DNA of 5,157 nucleotides from Bacillota bacterium (GTDB taxonomy: Bacteria; Bacillota; Clostridia; Christensenellales; CAG-138). The stretch is taken from assembly GCA_023435855.1 (NCBI GenBank), contig JAEZLG010000268.1:1-5157 (forward strand). The letters are read 5' to 3'. The notes beneath the pieces were generated by a model. It was not told where the DNA came from and ran no database searches. It saw nothing but the letters and a program-made list of their open reading frames with translations. Of the stretch, positions 1 to 4,520 are shown piece by piece. Position 1 is the first letter of the stretch, and each line of letters opens with the position of its first letter. A program made the position numbers and the translations under genes.

Positions 1-408
1 CGCGTATACGGCAGCATTGCACAGCGCAGCTCCATGGTATTCGGGCTTTTTCTAAGTGCAATTTTCATTGTGTTGCGCGAGCAGTTCATCATGCTTTTTA
101 CGAATGAACAGGAAATCATTCGGATCGGTGGATATATCATGCTCATTATCGCCGCCACAAGCGTCGCACAGACCTCGCAGGTGGTCATTTCCGGCTGTCT
201 TCGCGGCGCAGGCGATACGCGCTATGTGGCCATCTCCTCACTTGTGAGCGTAAGTGTGGTGCGCCCGATTCTCTCGTGGCTTTTATGCTATCCGCTGGGT
301 TTCGGCCTCATCGGTGCATGGATCGGCCTATTTTCGGACCAGCTACTTAGGCTTATCCTAAACGCCGCAAGGTTCAAGAGCGGTAAGTGGACTCAGATTA
401 AGTTGTAG
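1..408 (+). CDS. MATE family efflux transporter, C-terminal fragment (5' end outside window)
   Basis: This is the last 135 residues of a polytopic membrane transporter; the frame is open from base 1 to the TAG at 406-408, so the start lies upstream of the window. Full-length MATE proteins have about 450 residues and 12 membrane helices and export drugs or other organic cations in exchange for Na+ or H+. What identifies it is the LFTNEQEII segment followed by a helix and then CLRGAGDTRY (fragment residues 66-75), which is the typical loop of the second MATE half, then two further hydrophobic helices and a basic tail (RFKSGKW) of the kind seen at MATE C-termini. An in-frame ATG at 34 is internal and has no ribosome binding site, so it is not a start. 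The substrate cannot be judged from this fragment. It converges on the serpin gene. Confidence 0.88.
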   Translation, partial: RVYGSIAQRSSMVFGLFLSAIFIVLREQFIMLFTNEQEIIRIGGYIMLIIAATSVAQTSQVVISGCLRGAGDTRYVAISSLVSVSVVRPILSWLLCYPLGFGLIGAWIGLFSDQLLRLILNAARFKSGKWTQIKL

Positions 409-413
409 GGTAC

Positions 414-441
414 GCTTCTTTTCTTTGAGAAGAAAAGAAGC
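414..441. repeat. Perfect 12-bp hairpin just after the MATE gene
   Basis: GCTTCTTTTCTT (414-425) and its exact reverse complement AAGAAAAGAAGC (430-441) flank a four-base loop TGAG, starting five bases after the MATE stop codon. The right side continues as CAAAAGAAAC, so no T-run follows on the plus strand and a standard intrinsic terminator is unlikely in that direction. It may act as a 3' RNA-stabilising hairpin, or it may be one copy of a dispersed repeat: similar purine/pyrimidine hairpins lie after genes in many Bacillota genomes (recalled knowledge, not checked). Confidence 0.6.
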
Positions 442-560
442 AAAAGAAACTTAATGGTGCAAAAAACATGCGTTTCTTAGACCCCGACAACAACTTGATT
501 ACATTCAGGTGCTTCCCTAATACATAAATTGTCGCAAGGAAACACCGGGAATATATACGT

Positions 561-590
561 AAGGCGGGACGATATCATCCCGCCTTATCT
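561..590. terminator. Probable (bidirectional) terminator hairpin between convergent genes
   Basis: AAGGCGGGA (561-569) pairs perfectly with TCCCGCCTT (578-586) around an 8-base loop. On the plus strand it is followed by ATCTTTA, a weak U-tract; on the minus strand it lies 18 bases beyond the serpin stop codon but is followed by ACGTATATAT, which is poor in T. It sits between converging MATE and serpin genes, so a shared terminator is the simplest reading. An outer 6-bp arm, ACCGGG (544-549) with CCCGGT (594-599), encloses it. Confidence 0.65.
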
Positions 591-604
591 TTACCCGGTA
601 TTGG

Positions 605-1852
605 TTACCCCTCCGTATCCATCAACATACCCATGAAAATAGGCAGATTGGTTTCGCAATCGATGATAAGGTATACAAAAGGACGGTCGAGGATGACGGT
701 TTTAGATTCCTCATGCTCCATCGAGGCACCTTCGGCCATCTCCACAACGGTAGCCGCACCCGCCTTCGTGCCTTTTTCATCCACAGCTATATACGTCTTA
801 TGAAGCACGCGGCTGATATAAAGCTTGCCGTTTGAGGACGTTCCGATGCCTGCGAAATCTGCGTCAGAAGGGCTAAATGCGTCACGCATACCCATGCCGG
901 AAAGTGTACTGCCCATTTCCGTACTAAACTCGCTCTCAAACTTCGGCATCGCTGTGTTCACCGTGATTGTCTCGATGCTACTAAGGATTTGCATGAGTTT
1001 TTCACCTGTGAGCGACGCAGCGTATTCGCTGACGCTTACACCTTCATTAGGAAGCAGTGCTACAAAGGCGTATTTTTGATCGGCATAATATTTAAGAAAG
1101 CCCGCTGCGTTTTCATCTTTGAGATACTTGCCTTCCGTAGAATACATCATTTCTACGTTGCGCTCATCCCCGCCCTCGGTTGTGAAAATACCGTCGCGGA
1201 TTTGCGTATCCTTATAAATTGTTTCCCACTCCGCATCAAACGCGAGAGCGTTCACCAAGTACATCACCGCTCCGGCAGGTATTTGGTCGAGTATGTTTTC
1301 GATCATGCCGTCTGTATTTTTATTTACCCAGGCATTGATATCTTTAAGCGTCGTACCGTCAAACGGAGCTTTGTAGATGCTCGCTCCATAAATATCCGCA
1401 TTGGTCTGCAGAAAACCCTTATCAACAACAAAGCTTTCCTCATCCTTAAACCAGATGGAATTGGCAGCGTTGAGCTTGTACTTTTCGCCTTTAGGCAACG
1501 CGTTTACATAGGCGCGCAGGCTCTCGTTCATCTCTTTTATGCTTAGGCCGAACATGGCCTCCATTTGCGCAAGTGTTTCCCCCTTCGCCCCGTTTTCGGT
1601 CATGCCGAGCGCTAAAAGTACGGACAACGGCGAGATGAGCACATTTTTACCTTCCTCAATGCTTTTTTGAAACAACAGAACGCCAAAGTCCGCCAGTCTT
1701 TCGGCCTCCTCCGAATCGAGCATACCTACCGGAGAAGGGTTTGCTTTTACGCCTTGCATAAGATTAGCACTTTGTGCATCTGCAGCCGTGCAGCCTATAA
1801 AAGATACCGCAAGCGCGAAACATAACGTTAACCCAAGGGTGCGTCTCAGCAT
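605..1852 (-). CDS. Serpin-family protease inhibitor, probable lipoprotein
   Basis: A 415-residue serpin, a suicide inhibitor that traps a protease covalently after cleavage of its reactive loop. An N-terminal hydrophobic segment ends in SFIGC, so Cys21 is a likely lipidation site, placing the protein outside the membrane. The serpin fold shows in NVLISPLS (70-77), TENGAKGET (85-93), the NSIWF and MPKF strands and the PROSITE-type signature VILDRPFVYLI (386-396). The hinge EKGTKAGAATV (359-369) has the Gly, Thr and small residues of inhibitory serpins, so it is probably active. The loop between hinge and signature is about five residues longer than in alpha-1-antitrypsin; by counting, the scissile bond would be near Gly375-Ala376, but Met378 is also possible. 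No Arg or Lys lies there, which argues against a trypsin-like target. The start is fixed by AAGAAAGGAG eight bases upstream; an upstream in-frame ATG at 1927 would add 25 residues before the signal peptide. Last gene of the operon, 71 bases after the WYL gene. Confidence 0.93.
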   Translation of the reverse strand: MLRRTLGLTLCFALAVSFIGCTAADAQSANLMQGVKANPSPVGMLDSEEAERLADFGVLLFQKSIEEGKNVLISPLSVLLALGMTENGAKGETLAQMEAMFGLSIKEMNESLRAYVNALPKGEKYKLNAANSIWFKDEESFVVDKGFLQTNADIYGASIYKAPFDGTTLKDINAWVNKNTDGMIENILDQIPAGAVMYLVNALAFDAEWETIYKDTQIRDGIFTTEGGDERNVEMMYSTEGKYLKDENAAGFLKYYADQKYAFVALLPNEGVSVSEYAASLTGEKLMQILSSIETITVNTAMPKFESEFSTEMGSTLSGMGMRDAFSPSDADFAGIGTSSNGKLYISRVLHKTYIAVDEKGTKAGAATVVEMAEGASMEHEESKTVILDRPFVYLIIDCETNLPIFMGMLMDTEG

Positions 1853-1860
1853 AAAAAAAG

Positions 1861-1870
1861 CTCCTTTCTT
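1861..1870 (-). promoter_or_regulatory. Ribosome binding site that fixes the serpin start
   Basis: On the minus strand the sequence reads AAGAAAGGAG, then eight bases (C and seven T), then ATG at 1852. It selects the start directly in front of the lipoprotein signal peptide over the ATG at 1927 that overlaps the stop of the WYL gene. A small palindrome, GTTAT-N4-ATAAC (1871-1884), lies immediately upstream of it. Confidence 0.8.
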
Positions 1871-1923
1871 GTTATATAAATAACACGATTCGGGGCTTAA
1901 AAGGTTCCGTATTTTGTCAGCAA

Positions 1924-2628
1924 TCATCTTTTTTGCCGCCTTATAAAATACTCTTCAGCTTTCAAACCCGCTCTATAGTTTGAAATGTCAGAGAGACGCG
2001 CGCGCGGCTGCATCTCCATGCGTACACCGCTCATACGTGAAAGTGGGAACTCCCTTAATCCGTTCTCCCCCTCTATGTTGCATACAAGCATCATTTCGCC
2101 CGAAATGCTTAATAGAAAATAAGGGTTTACGCGATATCGGCGCGTATCGCGCCCGTCTTCGCTCTCACCGTATAAAAATGTAAGCTGTTTTAATGCAGCG
2201 ATGCATGCGCCGATGATCTCTATCGTCTTAAAAGGCACATCGTCTATAGCCTTTTCACACCAAACAGCAGAGCTTTGTTCAAGCTCGAAAGCGCGGTGAT
2301 TGCCAAAAAATGCAGCGAGCTTTTTTATAAGCTCCGCTTCCCTTTTGCGGCTGATGAACGGAGCCGTGCGCACAGCATTTATAAGGAGTTTAAGCTCCGG
2401 TGCGTCAAAATCCCGTGCGCGAAGATAATACCCACGGGAGGATTTTATAATATCCGCCCCGTACTGTATAAGCGCGTCTATATCGCGGTAAACGCCCTTT
2501 CGCTCGGCGTTTACGCCGCGCATAATAAGCTCCTGTGTCAGCTCCGGCACGCTCATGGGGTGCTGTGCGTCAGTTTTTTCTTTGAGGATGTCATATAAGT
2601 AAAGGGGTTTCAGTTTTGCGTTTTTCAT
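1924..2628 (-). CDS. WYL-domain transcriptional regulator (HTH plus WYL)
   Basis: A 234-residue predicted DNA-binding regulator. Residues of about 9-69 form a winged-helix N-terminus: a helical start, then ERKGVYRDIDAL (42-53), a YGADI turn, and the wing SSRGYYLRARDF, a pattern shared by WYL regulators. After a helical linker (APELKLLINAV), the C-terminal WYL domain spans about 135-205; its core is YRVNPYFLL and GEMMLVC (165-183), then LREFPLSRMSGV (191-202). The tryptophan of the namesake W-Y-L motif is not kept literally. WYL domains are thought to bind small or nucleotide ligands that switch DNA binding; the ligand here is unknown. The ATG overlaps the stop of the lysoplasmalogenase gene (ATGA) and the nearest AGGA is about 14 bases away, so translation is probably coupled. 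Being inside the operon, it may control its own promoter, but that is inferred. Confidence 0.85.
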   Translation of the reverse strand: MKNAKLKPLYLYDILKEKTDAQHPMSVPELTQELIMRGVNAERKGVYRDIDALIQYGADIIKSSRGYYLRARDFDAPELKLLINAVRTAPFISRKREAELIKKLAAFFGNHRAFELEQSSAVWCEKAIDDVPFKTIEIIGACIAALKQLTFLYGESEDGRDTRRYRVNPYFLLSISGEMMLVCNIEGENGLREFPLSRMSGVRMEMQPRARLSDISNYRAGLKAEEYFIRRQKR

Positions 2629-3275
2629 AACAGTACAAATCCTACTGTGATCATAGTCTGTGCGGCAAGGTAGGTCGCCATGACGGAGAAATTGCTTCCT
2701 TGATTCTCGCGAACAAAAACGAGATGCGCCAGTATTGCGTCAGATACTAAAAACAAAATCGCCCCCAGCGGGAAAAGCATGCGCCGGGCAGACGGCGCAA
2801 CAAAAAAACTCATCGTCGCCACAGTGCCCATCGCACACAAAACAAGCATGTAAAAAAGCACCGAAGTGTTAAGTTTTTTGGGCACCACCGGCTTAAGGCG
2901 CGTAAACCCTATTGCGGCCGCTGCCATAAAAAAAGCTACAATAAGCGCAATGCCGTAGATCGGAAGTTTCATAGCGCCGGCGTAGCTGAAAAACGCTGTC
3001 ATATAGAGAATATGTCCGACTCCAAACGATGCCCCGCCTATCATGAAAAAGCTGGGCTTATTGGGGAGAAGCAAAAACACATCCCCGACCGCACCGAAAA
3101 GGAGAGCCATGGCTACGATGAGATGCGGCTCATTCGTGCTTACGAGATAGATTGCGGCAAGAAACGGCATGAGCAAGGGCTTTGTAACAACACGAAGCTT
3201 ATTTTTCTCATGTAAGCATGCATTGAGATGTACGAGCGCGGTCGCCAAAAACAAAATCGACAGCGTTGGAATCAT
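2625..3275 (-). CDS. YhhN/TMEM86-family membrane protein, probable lysoplasmalogenase
   Basis: A 216-residue integral membrane protein with about eight hydrophobic segments (near 4-20, 33-45, 52-70, 76-97, 104-123, 138-158, 165-187 and 196-215). Two intramembrane Asp motifs mark the family: GAVGDVFLL (61-69, Asp65) and LFLVSDAILA (174-183, Asp179), along with TKPLLMPF near the second helix and FGVGHILYM (84-92). Characterised members, mammalian TMEM86 proteins and a bacterial YhhN homologue, hydrolyse the vinyl-ether bond of lysoplasmalogens to an aldehyde and a glycerophospho-base. This role fits an anaerobe with plasmalogens, but substrate use here is inferred. AAGGGGG lies eight bases before the ATG. 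It follows the small membrane protein gene by 24 bases and overlaps the WYL gene by four bases, so the three are very likely co-transcribed. Length is normal for the family. Confidence 0.87.
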   Translation of the reverse strand: MIPTLSILFLATALVHLNACLHEKNKLRVVTKPLLMPFLAAIYLVSTNEPHLIVAMALLFGAVGDVFLLLPNKPSFFMIGGASFGVGHILYMTAFFSYAGAMKLPIYGIALIVAFFMAAAAIGFTRLKPVVPKKLNTSVLFYMLVLCAMGTVATMSFFVAPSARRMLFPLGAILFLVSDAILAHLVFVRENQGSNFSVMATYLAAQTMITVGFVLL

Positions 3276-3299
3276 GTACGAATCCCCCTTAAAGCCATC

Positions 3300-3587
3300 T
3301 TAAAGAAGCTTAATGAGCGTAGTGAGCCATATCGCGGAAGCGGTAACGCATGCAAGGATGTTGAGCACCATGAGCGCGCGAGCGCGTCTGAGCTTCTTGA
3401 GCTTGTTTTTGGAGCGCAAACGACGCTTAATCCGGTAAGCTTGTAAAGTAGCAATCAAAAAACCGAGAAGCGCGGTAAGAACAGCAGCATACACGGGGAT
3501 GGAAAAGCCCAGAATGTCCGTAAAAAATAAGCGCTCAGCCAAGATGACGAGCGATATAATAAAAAAGACACTGGACGCTACAGACAT
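3300..3587 (-). CDS. Small basic membrane protein of unknown function
   Basis: A 95-residue protein I do not recognise. It has an N-terminal hydrophobic stretch (about 5-19), a second long one (29-50), then a strongly basic segment RIKRRLRSKNKLKKLRRAR (52-70) with 12 Lys or Arg in 19 residues, and a third hydrophobic stretch (71-93). By the positive-inside rule the basic segment should be a cytoplasmic loop between two helices; it could also contact nucleic acid or anionic lipid. The gene is real on translation evidence: AAGGAGG sits six bases before the ATG, and a good promoter lies directly upstream. It is the first gene of the operon, 24 bases before the lysoplasmalogenase gene. No catalytic motif is visible. 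An overlapping frame on the same strand (3454-3272) has no ribosome binding site and is a shadow. Confidence 0.75.
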   Translation of the reverse strand: MSVASSVFFIISLVILAERLFFTDILGFSIPVYAAVLTALLGFLIATLQAYRIKRRLRSKNKLKKLRRARALMVLNILACVTASAIWLTTLIKLL

Positions 3588-3618
3588 ACTTTGCCTCCTT
3601 CCCCACCATTATTTTATG

Positions 3619-3627
3619 ATTATACCA
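3619..3627 (-). promoter_or_regulatory. Extended -10 promoter of the minus-strand operon
   Basis: Read on the minus strand this is TGGTATAAT: a consensus -10 hexamer with the TG of an extended -10 element. No good -35 hexamer is present at 16-18 bases, which extended -10 promoters tolerate. Transcription would start near 3612, giving a leader of about 25 bases that contains the AAGGAGG (3594-3600) of the small membrane protein gene. Confidence 0.7.
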
Positions 3628-3637
3628 TAGAAATCAA

Positions 3638-3665
3638 TTAGGCACATACCTTAGCTTATGCCTAA
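3638..3665. promoter_or_regulatory. Inverted repeat upstream of the minus promoter, candidate operator
   Basis: TTAGGCA (3638-3644) and TGCCTAA (3659-3665) are exact reverse complements separated by 14 bases. The centre-to-centre distance of the half-sites is 21 bases, two DNA turns, which suits a dimeric regulator. It lies just upstream of the minus-strand -10 element, over the position of a -35 box, so binding there could activate or block that promoter. The operon's own WYL protein is a candidate binder, by inference only. Confidence 0.45.
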
Positions 3666-3721
3666 AGCCGTATCTCTGCTTGAAAATTCTGACGAATCCT
3701 GCCCACTTGCGCGTGTTCTTG

Positions 3722-3730
3722 TGATATACT
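3722..3730 (+). promoter_or_regulatory. Extended -10 promoter of the iron-sulfur scaffold gene
   Basis: TGATATACT is a TG-N-TATACT extended -10 element, with five of six matches to TATAAT. A TTGCGC at 3707-3712 is only 12 bases upstream of the hexamer and cannot serve as a normal -35 box. The predicted start near 3737 leaves a leader of about 80 bases before the ATG at 3816, containing two hairpins. Confidence 0.6.
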
Positions 3731-3752
3731 ATATGTGTGGAAGGTCTGGGCA

Positions 3753-3794
3753 TTTAGCTTAGGCCCGATTCAGGCTAAAAATGAGTTTACTCAT
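3753..3794 (+). other. Two consecutive hairpins in the leader of the scaffold gene
   Basis: The first hairpin pairs TTTAGCTT (3753-3760) with AGGCTAAA (3772-3779), eight pairs including one G-U, around an 11-base loop. The second pairs ATGAG (3781-3785) perfectly with CTCAT (3790-3794) around TTTA. They abut each other and end six bases before the AAGGAGG at 3801, placing them where structure could influence ribosome access or RNA stability. I do not recognise a known riboswitch class. Confidence 0.45.
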
Positions 3795-3800
3795 AGATGC

Positions 3801-3807
3801 AAGGAGG
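3801..3807 (+). promoter_or_regulatory. Ribosome binding site that fixes the scaffold start
   Basis: A consensus AAGGAGG stands eight bases before the ATG at 3816. It rules out the upstream in-frame ATG at 3735, which lies at about the predicted transcription start, has no binding site, and would add 27 residues unlike the family. Confidence 0.88.
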
Positions 3808-3815
3808 ACGTATTC

Positions 3816-4508
3816 ATGCAGTATTCGCACGAAGTGGAACAAATGTTTTGCGTCGCAAAGGGCGCAAAGCATGAAGCCGCTCCCATTCCCGAAGAGGGCC
3901 GCTGGGTAAGAGCCAAAGAGATCAAAGACATCAGCGGACTGACCCATGGCGTAGGTTGGTGTGCGCCGCAGCAAGGCGCATGCAAGCTTACCATCAACAT
4001 CAAGGAGGGCATCATCCAAGAAGCCCTTATTGAAACCATCGGCTGTTCCGGCATGACGCACAGTGCAGCCATGGCCAGCGAGATACTTCCCGGCAAAACC
4101 CTACTCGAAGCGCTTAACTCCGACCTCGTATGCGATGCCATTAACACCGCCATGCGCGAACTGTTTTTGCAGATCGTTTATGGCCGCTCGCAAAGCGCAT
4201 TCAGTGAAGATGGGCTTCCCGTCGGCGCCGGTCTTGAGGACCTCGGCAAGGGTCTTCGCTCACAGATCGGTACCATGTACGGCTCACTTAAGAAGGGCCC
4301 ACGCTTCCTTGAAATGGCGGAAGGTTATGTAATCGCCATTGGCCTCGATAAGAACAATGAGATCATCGGCTACAAATTCGTGAGCCTGGGCAAGATGATG
4401 GATGCCATCAAGAAGGGTGTTAACCCCACCGAGGCCTACGAGAAAAACATCGGTACCTACGGCCGCTTTGCGGAGGCCGTCACGGTCATCGACCCGCGCA
4501 AGCAGTAA
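3816..4508 (+). CDS. IscU/NifU-N-like iron-sulfur cluster scaffold homologue
   Basis: A 230-residue soluble protein related to IscU/NifU scaffolds, on which Fe-S clusters are built and passed to target proteins in the cytoplasm. The likeness is clearest at 57-97: KLTINIKEGIIQEA, then IETIGCSGMTHSAAMASEI and LPGKTLLEA, parallel to the IscU stretch with its central GCGS cysteine and the following GKTL motif. Cys77 therefore matches the second ligand cysteine of IscU. Cys49 or Cys56 could be the first, but the usual C-G-D pattern with its Asp is absent (C-A-P at 49-51). Cys12 and Cys106 are further cysteines; a third ligand is not clear. The protein is longer than IscU (about 130 residues): a C-terminal extension from about 130 contains LEDLGKGLRSQIGTMYG, EMAEGYVIAIGLD and GRFAEAVTVID. 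It probably forms an operon with the next gene, 12 bases on, whose ribosome binding site overlaps this stop codon. Whether it carries a cluster is unproven. Confidence 0.82.
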   Translation: MQYSHEVEQMFCVAKGAKHEAAPIPEEGRWVRAKEIKDISGLTHGVGWCAPQQGACKLTINIKEGIIQEALIETIGCSGMTHSAAMASEILPGKTLLEALNSDLVCDAINTAMRELFLQIVYGRSQSAFSEDGLPVGAGLEDLGKGLRSQIGTMYGSLKKGPRFLEMAEGYVIAIGLDKNNEIIGYKFVSLGKMMDAIKKGVNPTEAYEKNIGTYGRFAEAVTVIDPRKQ

Positions 4509-4520
4509 GGAGGCACAGCA

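Noticed and set aside
454..480. An eight-codon frame (MVQKTCVS) just after the 12-bp hairpin.
   Set aside because: No ribosome binding site and no sign of selection; chance.
468..527. A 19-codon frame starting MRFLDPDNNL in the convergent intergenic region, faintly like the N-terminus of YesL/DUF624-type membrane proteins.
   Set aside because: No ribosome binding site, too short, and only about ten residues of weak likeness; a gene relic cannot be supported.
989..1546. A 185-codon plus-strand open frame inside the serpin gene.
   Set aside because: Antisense shadow of a clear serpin; no ribosome binding site and no recognisable protein features.
3707..3712. TTGCGC as a -35 box for the plus promoter.
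   Set aside because: Only 12 bases from the -10 hexamer, too close for a normal sigma-70-type spacing; the extended -10 TG explains the promoter better.
3735..3815. An upstream in-frame start that would add 27 residues to the scaffold protein.
   Set aside because: It lies at about the predicted transcription start, lacks a ribosome binding site, and the ATG at 3816 has a consensus AAGGAGG at ideal spacing.
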